Made by a program: the position numbers and the translations under genes
Part shown: piece by piece, positions 1-6,889 of the stretch
Layout: the number at the start of each line of letters is the position of its first letter
Numbering within the stretch: position 1 is the first letter of the stretch
Assembly: GCA_019752975.1 (NCBI GenBank)
Contig: JAIELM010000128.1
Span: forward strand, 1-9,121
Source: Undibacterium sp.
GTDB taxonomy: Bacteria; Pseudomonadota; Gammaproteobacteria; Burkholderiales; Burkholderiaceae_D
Direction of reading: 5' to 3'
Length of the DNA: 9,121 nucleotides
Notes under the pieces: model-generated
Told to the model about the DNA's origin: nothing
Database searches by the model: none
The model's input: only the letters and a program-made list of their open reading frames with translations

Positions 1-125
1 TGACATAGCGTTACCATTTAGATGAATGCGCCTCTAGGAACCCCTTTAGCGCAAAGTTTTTCAATTTCACACCAGTCTATCGAATGATTGCGCATAAGGT
101 ACTGCGCTACAACAAGCTTACTGTT

Positions 126-240
126 TAAGACTTACACAAAATTGCGCTGACTAGGCACAGAGCCGAAGGCAGTACCTTAGTACCTTAGTTTAGCAAACGG
201 CGATAGCAACAACGCCAGCGTCTGTTTTGCGTAAGTCCTA
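126..240. mobile_element. MITE-like element or insertion-sequence remnant
   Basis: Two imperfect terminal inverted repeats face each other. The left arm begins AGACTTACACAAAA (128-141). The right arm (216-238), read on the other strand, begins GGACTTACGCAAAA. These first 14 bases differ at two positions, and both arms then share CGCTG at their inner ends. The element is 111 bp between the outer ends and is flanked on both sides by TA (126-127 and 239-240), which fits a TA target-site duplication. The interior holds a short tandem repeat AGTACCTT AGTACCTT (171-186) and no open frame. A non-autonomous miniature element or a decayed IS end pair is the likeliest reading; the IS family is not assigned. 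Confidence 0.5.
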
Positions 241-247
241 ATATTTT

Positions 248-292
248 CCATTTAAAAGTTGCACTTCGCTTTTGAATCTACCTTTTTAATGG
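248..292. repeat. Inverted repeat with 23-base loop
   Basis: CCATTTAAAAG (248-258) pairs with CTTTTTAATGG (282-292) with one mismatch in 11, around a 23-base loop. The stem is AT-rich and starts just right of the MITE-like element. It could be a weak terminator for a gene left of the window or simply an AT-rich palindrome. No clear run of T follows it. Confidence 0.35.
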
Positions 293-399
293 TTCTCTTG
301 GGCTTGCGACATAGACGCAACACAAATGCAAATAAACACGACAAAAACATGCCAATTTTTACGAAAAAACTATACTTGAAGCATCCATCAATGAATCAC

Positions 400-471
400 A
401 CCGAGCTTAGGCTCAGTATTTGGATTTAGTCATTTCGGTAGAATAAGTAATCTTCTACCGGCAAGCTCGGT
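400..471. promoter_or_regulatory. Nested inverted repeat upstream of carbonic anhydrase promoter
   Basis: An outer perfect 9-bp inverted repeat, ACCGAGCTT (400-408) with AAGCTCGGT (463-471), encloses a second perfect 8-bp one, CGGTAGAA (436-443) with TTCTACCG (453-460), which has a 9-base loop. The left outer arm can alternatively fold on itself as GAGC-TTAG-GCTC (403-414). The right outer arm ends 12 bases before the TATAAT box, so it covers the -35 position, where no good -35 hexamer is found. A DNA-level regulator site is plausible because the structure lies upstream of the predicted transcript start; an RNA role would need a promoter further upstream. Confidence 0.5.
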
Positions 472-483
472 CTACGCTTAAAC

Positions 484-489
484 TATAAT
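484..489 (+). promoter_or_regulatory. -10 box of carbonic anhydrase promoter
   Basis: A perfect TATAAT lies 41 bases before the start codon, giving a predicted transcript start near 496. No recognisable -35 hexamer sits 16-18 bases upstream. That position is occupied by the right arm of the nested inverted repeat, so activator-dependent transcription is possible. Confidence 0.6.
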
Positions 490-530
490 TTCGCCTTTGT
501 CAGTCCCCCAAAAAAACTTAGGAGCAGAAT

Positions 531-1268
531 ATGAAGTCCTCATCATCATTATTGTTTGCATCAATTGCCTTGTTAACGAGTATGAGTATAGAAGCGAGCG
601 ATACCAAGTGGACTTACTCAGGCGCAGGTGGCCCTACTGAATGGTCAAAGTTAAGTCCTGAAACAGCGACTTGTGGCGGCAAAAATCAATCGCCGATTAA
701 CTTAACTGGCTTTATTAGGGCTAGACTCGCACCGATACAATTTTCCTACAAAGCCCTAGGCAACGAAGTCTGGAATAACGGCCATACTATTCAAGTTAAT
801 TTTGCCGAAGGCGGCTCTATGCACATCGATGGTGCCCAGTTTGATCTCAAGCAAGTTCATTTTCATGCGCCTAGTGAAAACCAAATCAATGGTAAATCCT
901 ATCCGCTAGAAGGGCACTTTGTACATAAGGACAAAGACGGCAATTTAGCAGTGATTGCGGTAATGTATCAAGAGGGTGCTGAAAACAAAAGCCTCACTAA
1001 TGTATGGAACTTGATGCCGCACGATGCGGATCAAAAAGTGGCGCTCACCGAAAATTTACATCCCGATGCGCTTTTACCTAAAAAACGCGCCTACTATCGT
1101 TTCAATGGCTCTCTCACCACTCCCCCTTGCTCTGAAGGGGTACGCTGGTTAGTGATGAAGGCGCCGGTTCCTGTTTCAAAATCTCAGGTGGAAACCTTCG
1201 CCCAAGTGATCCATCATCCCAACAACCGCCCTATCCAATCGGTCAATGCCCGCCCCGTGTTGAAATAA
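531..1268 (+). CDS. Periplasmic alpha-class carbonic anhydrase
   Basis: Catalyses reversible hydration of CO2 to bicarbonate, probably in the periplasm. The 245-residue product starts with a Sec-type signal peptide (Lys2, hydrophobic run 7-18, likely cleavage after Ala22). Key alpha-class residues are visible: zinc ligands His110 and His112 in VHFHAPSEN and His129 in EGHFVH, gatekeepers Glu116 and Thr196 (in LTTPPC), and His85 in NNGH at the position of the proton-shuttle His64 of human CA II. Cys48 and Cys200 are placed to form the conserved bacterial disulfide. Length is normal and nothing is missing, so activity is expected. AGGAG at 520-524, 6 bases before the ATG, supports the start. The gene is monocistronic: it has its own TATAAT box, a hairpin follows it, and it converges with the receptor gene. 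Likely roles are CO2/bicarbonate supply or pH balance at the envelope. Confidence 0.97.
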   Translation: MKSSSSLLFASIALLTSMSIEASDTKWTYSGAGGPTEWSKLSPETATCGGKNQSPINLTGFIRARLAPIQFSYKALGNEVWNNGHTIQVNFAEGGSMHIDGAQFDLKQVHFHAPSENQINGKSYPLEGHFVHKDKDGNLAVIAVMYQEGAENKSLTNVWNLMPHDADQKVALTENLHPDALLPKKRAYYRFNGSLTTPPCSEGVRWLVMKAPVPVSKSQVETFAQVIHHPNNRPIQSVNARPVLK

Positions 1269-1293
1269 TAAAGCATTCCAAATAAGCATGCGA

Positions 1294-1332
1294 CGCATGG
1301 GTCCGTGTTGACCCGTGCGCCTAGTATTTTTT
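1294..1332 (+). terminator. Probable terminator of carbonic anhydrase gene
   Basis: A 10-bp stem with one G-U wobble, CGCATGGGTC (1294-1303) against GACCCGTGCG (1310-1319), has a 6-base loop. Seven bases later comes a run of six T (1327-1332). It starts 25 bases after the stop codon. The T-run is further from the stem than in a textbook intrinsic terminator, so strength is uncertain. The overlapping CATGCG-A-CGCATG (1287-1299) is an alternative small palindrome. Confidence 0.5.
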
Positions 1333-1471
1333 GACTTGAATTAAACCCGGAATTTCCAACAGGATTTGAGGTGATGACGGATGCACTTTTCGAGCCAGTT
1401 TTGGTGACCCAGCAATTTCCCTTACGACTCATGCTGCTTCAGACTGCAGCTCGTATGATGCAAAATCCAAC

Positions 1472-3595
1472 TCACAGTTTGTGAGAAAACTGAAGCGTGA
1501 GGGCACGTGGTGCCATCGGCAAATCATGCGGTAATGCTAAACCTGGTGCTAGGCTTGGTTCGCGCACATCAGCATTGAATAAATTGCGGGCATTGAGTGC
1601 AAACTCCCAGCCACCGTATTTGGTGCTGAGTGTGAGGTCAACGGTGGTGTAATCGGGGATGGCGGGACGTGCATCACCACTCGAACGTTGACGTCCAGCG
1701 ACGCGGTTGATTTGCGAGCTGAACAATACACTGGGCTCGATTTGCCAGCTCAACTTTGCGAAAGTGTGGTGACGGGGCGTGAGACTAGGGTCGCTACCAT
1801 TTTGAGGATCATTGGCCCGCTGCCACGCGTGTTGTAGGCTGCCACGCACCGTCTCACTCAGTTCCCAGTTTAATTCGAGCTCTGCGCCATGTCCATTTAC
1901 TTGTCCGACATTGCGATAACTGGCGCCCGGTGCTGGCGCCGGATTAGCCACGCTGCGAATAATCGAAGCCGATTGATAATCAAAAAAATTCAGATTGACG
2001 CCCAATTTATAGTTGGCCTGCCAATTCAGTACCAATTCATGGGTCGTGATGGTCTCTGGTTGCAATAAAGGATTGCCGCTATTGACCGGATTAATCCCAT
2101 ATTGTTCGTTAAAAGAAGGTGTCCGAAAAGCGCGACCGGTCAGTAATTTCGCAGTGAGATCAACACTGGCGTCCCATACTAAAGCTAAGCGGGGATTCGT
2201 GGTATGGCCAAAATCGTCATAACGATCGTGCCTCACACCTGCGGTCACAATCCAGTCCGGCAATAATTGCCATTCATCCTGTAAATAGACATAGTCGATT
2301 TGTCTTCGTTGAGGAAGGATGTGCGGTTGAATCGCGTTGTAATCTTTTACCGCACCAGTTGGAATGGGCAGACCAGCTGGACTAAGTAAGAAGTTCTTGA
2401 TGGTTTCAGTACGATACAGATTTAAATCATCATGGCCGGCACCGATGCGTATCGCATGGCCACGCCAGCCGTTATAAGTAGCAAAACCAGAGAGACTCAC
2501 AGTGCGTTGCCAACGTCCCGGGCCGCCGATCATCCCATCGGGAAAATAACTGGCGCCGATACGTGTCCCTGGCGGAAATAAACCGATTCCTTGCGGTGTT
2601 TGTTCCACTATCCGCATAAAACTCAGCATGCCGCCGAAATTCCAGTCGTCCGCCAATTGTGATGAGCTCCAGCTCAGGTCGCTAGTGAAACGGTTGCTCT
2701 CATTATGATGGTTAGGATCAAGTGCACTATTAACGCCCGCACCAAAGCCAATGTCTTTGCGTATTTTGTAGCTGCTACGCCAACGCCAATTCGTCGTGGA
2801 TAAATCTAGTTGACTGTCTAAGGCACGGTATTCAGTGTTGACTGGACCAGGCGCCAGACTGACATGAGTACCGAAACGTTTGTCGTTCAAACTTTGCGCA
2901 TCTTGGTCAATGAGGCTCTTTTGACCATCAGTTTTCCCCAATTGCAAGTAGGCGGCGACGGTAATGTCAGCTAACTTACCGCCGTGCTGTATCCAAGTGT
3001 CCACGCTGCGAAAAGAACCAAGACGCACACCCAAGCGCGTACCGGAAATTTCAGCCGCCGACTTGGTGATGATGTTGATCACGCCCGCGAATGCGTCGGC
3101 ACCATACAAGGCCGAACCAGGTCCACGAATGACTTCAATTCGTGAGACGTTGGTGAGTGGCATGCTAACCCAACTATTGCCCTTGTCGCCATTGTAAATA
3201 TCGATCAGTGGTATGCCATTTTGCAATATCAACACCTGCGGGTTACTTGCGCCATTAACACCAATACCGCGTATCGAATAACTGCTTGCATAGGTCGTCG
3301 GTGTCGTATTCACGTGAAGGCCTGGCACAGTCTCGAGTGCTTCGTTTAAATCATGTAAGCCCATTGCGGCAATATCTTCGGCCGTGATTACGGTCGCCAC
3401 CGCCGGTGCACGACGCAAAGATTGCGCGCTGCCAGTTGCAATACTAATGGTGGCTCGATCACCGTAGGCCAGTGCGAGATCCTCGCCCGATTGCACGGTC
3501 GAATTAATCGATTGTCCATAGGCCAAGCTTGGTAGGGCCATTATCGCAATCAAAATTTTATTCAGTGGTGGCATGATGAAATATGTTTTACTCAT
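1472..3595 (-). CDS. TonB-dependent outer-membrane receptor (Cir/BtuB-like)
   Basis: Outer-membrane gated channel that binds a scarce ligand (typically a siderophore, haem, cobalamin or similar) and imports it using TonB energy. Numbering below is from a GTG at 3604, which gives 710 residues. I prefer the ATG at 3595 (707 residues); an ATG at 3574 is also possible. None has a clear ribosome-binding site, but a signal peptide running from MPPLNK to LAYG (cleavage near residue 30) fits all three. ISIATG at 53-58 may be the TonB-interacting segment. The plug domain spans about 63-181, with IRGIG (111-115) and RIEVIRGPGSALYG (155-168). A beta-barrel fills the rest, with FRTPS (493-497), GNPLLQPE (510-517) and the late NARNLFN (671-677). 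The C-terminus is HKL, not the usual terminal aromatic residue. FRxP and NPxL-type boxes occur in many receptors, so they do not identify the ligand. It lies downstream of the kinase gene with its own promoter. Confidence 0.95.
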   Translation of the reverse strand: MSKTYFIMPPLNKILIAIMALPSLAYGQSINSTVQSGEDLALAYGDRATISIATGSAQSLRRAPAVATVITAEDIAAMGLHDLNEALETVPGLHVNTTPTTYASSYSIRGIGVNGASNPQVLILQNGIPLIDIYNGDKGNSWVSMPLTNVSRIEVIRGPGSALYGADAFAGVINIITKSAAEISGTRLGVRLGSFRSVDTWIQHGGKLADITVAAYLQLGKTDGQKSLIDQDAQSLNDKRFGTHVSLAPGPVNTEYRALDSQLDLSTTNWRWRSSYKIRKDIGFGAGVNSALDPNHHNESNRFTSDLSWSSSQLADDWNFGGMLSFMRIVEQTPQGIGLFPPGTRIGASYFPDGMIGGPGRWQRTVSLSGFATYNGWRGHAIRIGAGHDDLNLYRTETIKNFLLSPAGLPIPTGAVKDYNAIQPHILPQRRQIDYVYLQDEWQLLPDWIVTAGVRHDRYDDFGHTTNPRLALVWDASVDLTAKLLTGRAFRTPSFNEQYGINPVNSGNPLLQPETITTHELVLNWQANYKLGVNLNFFDYQSASIIRSVANPAPAPGASYRNVGQVNGHGAELELNWELSETVRGSLQHAWQRANDPQNGSDPSLTPRHHTFAKLSWQIEPSVLFSSQINRVAGRQRSSGDARPAIPDYTTVDLTLSTKYGGWEFALNARNLFNADVREPSLAPGLALPHDLPMAPRALTLQFSHKL

Positions 3596-3708
3596 AGACG
3601 ACACTTGCAGGTCATTAGTGTGTTTTTTGCGTTATTGAGCTAAGTGAGAGCAATTGATGTACGACCAATTTAAGTAAACCATCATCGCTAATTTATTTTC
3701 ACTGCCTA

Positions 3709-3721
3709 CTATGAATCATAG
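3709..3721. promoter_or_regulatory. Palindrome over the -10 box of the receptor promoter
   Basis: CTATGA (3709-3714) and TCATAG (3716-3721) form a perfect 13-bp palindrome with a single central base. It covers the entire predicted -10 hexamer of the receptor promoter and so could be a repressor site. It does not look like a Fur box. The bound regulator is unknown. Confidence 0.4.
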
Positions 3722-3743
3722 AATTAAAATTTTCCCCAGACAA
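3715..3743 (-). promoter_or_regulatory. Predicted sigma-70 promoter of receptor gene
   Basis: Reading the minus strand, TTGTCT (3743-3738, 4 of 6 matches) is followed by a 17-base spacer and TATGAT (3720-3715, 5 of 6). The predicted start near 3708 gives a leader of about 110 bases. The promoter lies in the 231-base gap after the kinase gene, so the receptor can be transcribed separately from the upstream pair. Confidence 0.55.
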
Positions 3744-3835
3744 GTTACATGCTTACTTATCTTGGTGAAAATCGATTTAATGGCGTTTTTTGTGCAGACT
3801 TGCTAAACCGTTATGCCAATGTACACCACGATCAT

Positions 3836-5545
3836 TCAAGATTTGACGAGGTCATTTGCTCGTTCCACGCTGCTTAAACTTTGTGGCGCTTTACACGGCA
3901 GTGTAATCGTAATACGCGCCCCTTTATCGAGCTCGCTCTCCACATTGATTTCGCCACCTAATAAGCCCGTCACTAGGTTATACACGATTTGCATACCAAG
4001 ACCAGAACCGCCTTGACCAAACTTAGTCGTAAAAAAAGCTTCAAAGACACGCAGGCGGACAGCTTCACTCATCCCGACGCCATCATCACTACAAATAATT
4101 TGAACGCGATCTGCATCATGACTGTGGCACTCTATGCATAAGCGGCCATGGTCGCGCCCGGCAAAACCATGTAACAAGGCGTTTTGTATTAGATTGCTCA
4201 TGACTTGCCCGAGCGGTCCAGGATAACTATCGATTTTCAAGCCCGGCTCAAGCTGCATCTCAACTTGATATGGCGTGTGTTTGAACATCGGTTGAGAAGC
4301 AAATAAGATTTCCGAAATAACCCTATCGAGCTCAAAAACGCGCCGCATTTCTGTCGTCTGATCAACCGCAAGTTGTTTAAAGCCACGAATAATTTCCGCC
4401 GCACGCTGTACATTGTGCATCACCATGGCACTGCCGTTTATGCTTTGCGCAATGTCATGTTCAAGCTCTGATTTGCGTATAGTCCCGGAAGCAATTGCAT
4501 CAGCGATTTTTCCCAGTATGGCTTCCATCGTCGATGCCGCCATCAAAGCATTTCCCAGTGGGGTATTGAGTTCGTGGGCAACGCCAGCAACTAAACGTCC
4601 CAATGAGGCGAGTTTATCAGATTCAATCAACTGCCTTTTTGCCTCACGTAGCGTGTGCAATGCTTGCTGCAACTCGGTATTACTACTGCTTAATGATAAA
4701 GTTCTTTGCGCTACTTTTTCCTCTAAGGTGGTGGCATGATTGGCCAACGCCGCATTGCTTGCTTGCAGTTCCTGATCGCGTTGTTCCAAACTATTCATCA
4801 TGCTATTGAAAACCTGCGCCATGCTGGCAATGTCACTCGGGCCGTCCGCTGCGGCGCGTAGCCCCAATTGTCCTTTGCCGGCTTGTGCCATGACTGTTGA
4901 CAGTTCACCTAAAGGCTGACTTAGTCTATGTGCTAATGACCGTAACATCCACGATAATAAGATTGACAGCGCCAAGCCGACGCCAAAATTGATCACGGCT
5001 AATCGGCTCACCAATTTGGCTAAAGCCGCTTTACCTTGCGTAACGCGCACATAGCCAAGTAGCTCCGGCATAGCCGTGACCGTTTCAAACGGTGAGGCCT
5101 CAGCGGGCTTGGTATAAACCGGTGCCACAAAGCGCCACGCTAAACTCGTTTCGGCTTCGAGATAAGAACCAGCGATATTTGACTGAGGTTTTCCAGCACT
5201 CATGGCCGTAACACTACCCCGTGTAATTAAGCTGTGTCCATCAGCATGCAGCAGTTCGACTTGCAAAACATCGGTAAACGACATCGCTCGCTCGATCGGT
5301 TCACGCGCATTCTCTGCACCTCCTGTCAGTAAGGCTAGCTGACTTTGCTGCGCCACGCTATTGGATAGACTTAAGCCTTGTTGAATCAGGGTTTCACGTA
5401 CCTGTAAACTACCCTGCCAAGTCGAAAGCAAAGCAGTGATTGAGCCAACCCCAAGCACACCAATCGCTACCGCAATAATTAATTGCCGCCGGAACGTAGT
5501 GTGTCGCAATCGATCTAGCCAATACCGAAAAAATAAGCGGTTCAT
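3836..5545 (-). CDS. Membrane sensor histidine kinase without adjacent response regulator
   Basis: Inner-membrane kinase of 569 residues that should autophosphorylate in response to a periplasmic signal. In order: TM1 (about 21-42); periplasmic domain (about 43-178) resembling the CHASE8 type, with a conserved-looking VELLHADGHSL stretch at 96-106; TM2 (about 182-203); HAMP (about 205-257); coiled coil (about 255-310); DHp domain with phospho-acceptor His324 in GVAHELNTPLGN; and a complete HATPase domain with N box (Asn451, Asn455), G1 box DDGVG (487-491), FFTTKFGQGGSGLGM (504-518) as F/G2 box, then a short tail. No receiver domain is fused. Its ATG overlaps the stop of the binding-protein gene as ATGA, so the two are probably translationally coupled. 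The two most likely work together, the binding protein delivering the ligand signal. The phosphorylation target must be encoded elsewhere. Confidence 0.95.
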   Translation of the reverse strand: MNRLFFRYWLDRLRHTTFRRQLIIAVAIGVLGVGSITALLSTWQGSLQVRETLIQQGLSLSNSVAQQSQLALLTGGAENAREPIERAMSFTDVLQVELLHADGHSLITRGSVTAMSAGKPQSNIAGSYLEAETSLAWRFVAPVYTKPAEASPFETVTAMPELLGYVRVTQGKAALAKLVSRLAVINFGVGLALSILLSWMLRSLAHRLSQPLGELSTVMAQAGKGQLGLRAAADGPSDIASMAQVFNSMMNSLEQRDQELQASNAALANHATTLEEKVAQRTLSLSSSNTELQQALHTLREAKRQLIESDKLASLGRLVAGVAHELNTPLGNALMAASTMEAILGKIADAIASGTIRKSELEHDIAQSINGSAMVMHNVQRAAEIIRGFKQLAVDQTTEMRRVFELDRVISEILFASQPMFKHTPYQVEMQLEPGLKIDSYPGPLGQVMSNLIQNALLHGFAGRDHGRLCIECHSHDADRVQIICSDDGVGMSEAVRLRVFEAFFTTKFGQGGSGLGMQIVYNLVTGLLGGEINVESELDKGARITITLPCKAPQSLSSVERANDLVKS

Positions 5546-6534
5546 CGTTCAGGCAGGAGCAGCTCGAAACCACTCTGAAATTGCGGCGTCAGGTCTAGAC
5601 CTAAATGGCTCGCGGTTCGTATATTCAGCGCAGCGTGCACATCGCGTAAGGGCACAGCACCCCGCACTATAGGCACATTGCTATTTAGCCTGGCCAATGC
5701 AGAACGTCCTAGACTACGTCCCAATTCCAGATTATCAGGATAAAGCGAGAACAAAGCACCTCGTCGGACATGGGCTAAATTACTGGAAAACAGAGGTAAA
5801 TTTTTATTCCAACTCTCTTGAAGTACCAACGGCAATACACTTGATTCATCGACCGCGAGTGGGTCTTGAGGCAACCAGAGTGCATCTTGTGAAGTTGCTT
5901 GTGCAAAGAAATCTTGGTAATAACGCAGTGCACCGCGTAAATCGCTCACCTCTTGCGCCCGCAGCTCTAAGTTCAGTTGTTTAGCTGCGTCCTGTGCAAA
6001 TCGTATTAACCAAGCATTGTGGCGTCCAGAATACGCCACGTTGACGCGTTTTGCGCTAGGTTGCATGGCTTTCAGGCGCTGCATCAGCAACAAAGGATCA
6101 GGTGCCAAACATAGTACACTTGCTTCGCGCGCTTCGCTGTCGGTCGGACTAATGATACCTCCCGCCAACACATCTACACCTCTCTCTAGCGCACTGGCCA
6201 ATCGCATGCCAGCTCGTCCAAGCGCGATCACTACTTTAAGATCAGAACGCCGCAAATCGGCGACCATGGTAGCTAAATCGGCGTCGCTAGGAACGGCGAT
6301 TTTATAGGTACGCGTTTGTAGTTTGTCGTCGATGCCTTCTAAGATTTTGGTAAAAATGGCGCGATATGGCTCACCGATATCAGGATAAAGGACAGCCAAT
6401 ATTTCTTTGCGTGAGTTTTGCCCGTAAGCGGCGCTAGTGAGCGTGCTATTGAATGCACCACTAAATATTGCAGTTCCCAAGAACCGCAGACAGTCGCGTC
6501 GCTTGCTGCTTTCCATATCTCGTTGCCGCTTCAT
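5542..6534 (-). CDS. Periplasmic ABC-type substrate-binding protein, COG2984/PF04392 family
   Basis: A 330-residue binding protein of the family usually linked to ABC importers, with a two-lobed periplasmic fold expected. Family marks include ALWLPQDP (218-225), the NLPLFSSN stretch (245-252) and VRRGALFSLYPD (256-267), then the closing LGLDL (311-315). The N-terminus carries SKRRDCLRFLG (10-20), close to a Tat motif with Cys in place of Phe, then a hydrophobic stretch and AAYG before Gln39 as a likely cleavage site. Tat export is possible but not certain. The start at 6534 has AAAGGTAG about 9-10 bases upstream; Met7 (6516) is an alternative that keeps the twin-arginine motif. No permease or ATPase gene is nearby, whereas a sensor kinase overlaps it by 4 bases. 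I infer that it serves as a ligand-binding partner of the kinase rather than, or besides, a transporter. The ligand is unknown. Confidence 0.9.
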   Translation of the reverse strand: MKRQRDMESSKRRDCLRFLGTAIFSGAFNSTLTSAAYGQNSRKEILAVLYPDIGEPYRAIFTKILEGIDDKLQTRTYKIAVPSDADLATMVADLRRSDLKVVIALGRAGMRLASALERGVDVLAGGIISPTDSEAREASVLCLAPDPLLLMQRLKAMQPSAKRVNVAYSGRHNAWLIRFAQDAAKQLNLELRAQEVSDLRGALRYYQDFFAQATSQDALWLPQDPLAVDESSVLPLVLQESWNKNLPLFSSNLAHVRRGALFSLYPDNLELGRSLGRSALARLNSNVPIVRGAVPLRDVHAALNIRTASHLGLDLTPQFQSGFELLLPER

Positions 6535-6889
6535 GGGTGTTACTACCTTTTCAAAGACCCTTAGGTTGCATAGGTTTGCTCATTGCACGAGAATAACGCC
6601 AGTTTTGTAAAATAAACTTCTGGCATCATCAATGCGAAACATAATGGTGTTAAGGAAGAATCTATTCGGGATGTGAGAAAAAAAGAGTAACAGGCACCAG
6701 TCGTCCGAAATTAAGTATAGGCTCTGGCATTGCTCAAGGTCAATGAAAGAAGCGCTATGGCGACAAGTATTGTTGTCAAAATTGTTGGGAAATTGCGTCA
6801 GATTTTGACTCGCGCTGAGGCAAACCACTCCGCATTTTCTATAGAGAGACCTGCGCGCTTTCATCGCGAGCAGCCAAGCGGAGAATATT
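6535..6889. other. Intergenic region between Crp-family gene and binding-protein gene
   Basis: This 355-base stretch carries the promoter of the binding-protein/kinase pair (6714-6743) and then a leader of about 170 bases. In the leader a 20-codon open frame (minus strand, ATG at 6642, TGA at 6580) is present, but it has no ribosome-binding site. It ends 45 bases before the next start codon. A run of seven T on the minus strand (6683-6677) follows no strong stem. GACAA-GTATTG-TTGTC (6762-6777) is a small inverted repeat upstream of the promoter. I see no clear terminator for the Crp-family gene. Confidence 0.6.
6714..6743 (-). promoter_or_regulatory. Predicted sigma-70 promoter of binding-protein/kinase operon
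   Basis: On the minus strand, TTGACC (6743-6738, 5 of 6 matches) is followed by an 18-base spacer and TATACT (6719-6714, 5 of 6). The predicted transcript start is near 6707. This is the best-matching two-box promoter in the window. It implies an unusually long leader of about 172 bases before the binding-protein ATG. Confidence 0.6.

Larger units (their letters stand above)
1..530. other. Non-coding region upstream of carbonic anhydrase gene
   Basis: No credible gene is visible in these 530 bases. The only short open frame I followed (ATG at 22, 21 codons plus stop) has no ribosome-binding site and no recognisable product. The region is AT-rich and holds three symmetric structures, annotated separately: a MITE-like element at 126-240, a hairpin at 248-292 and a nested inverted repeat at 400-471. 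The promoter of the carbonic anhydrase gene lies at its right end. A smaller inverted repeat, TTGCG (304-308) with CGCAA (316-320), is also present. What lies left of the window is unknown. Confidence 0.7.

Noticed and set aside
1214..1432. Minus-strand open frame of 72 codons between carbonic anhydrase and receptor genes
   Set aside because: It overlaps the 3' end of the carbonic anhydrase gene and the terminator-like hairpin, and has no recognisable motif or ribosome-binding site.
3605..3835. Cobalamin or other riboswitch before the TonB receptor gene
   Set aside because: Only GACCTGC resembles part of a B12 box. The predicted leader of about 110 bases is too short, and no matching conserved core is seen.
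4413..4739. Plus-strand open frame of 108 codons inside the histidine kinase gene
   Set aside because: It is antisense to the conserved kinase core and is a shadow frame.
6774..6779. Perfect TTGACA on the minus strand before the binding-protein gene
   Set aside because: No acceptable -10 box lies 16-18 bases downstream; the TTGACC/TATACT pair nearby is far better.
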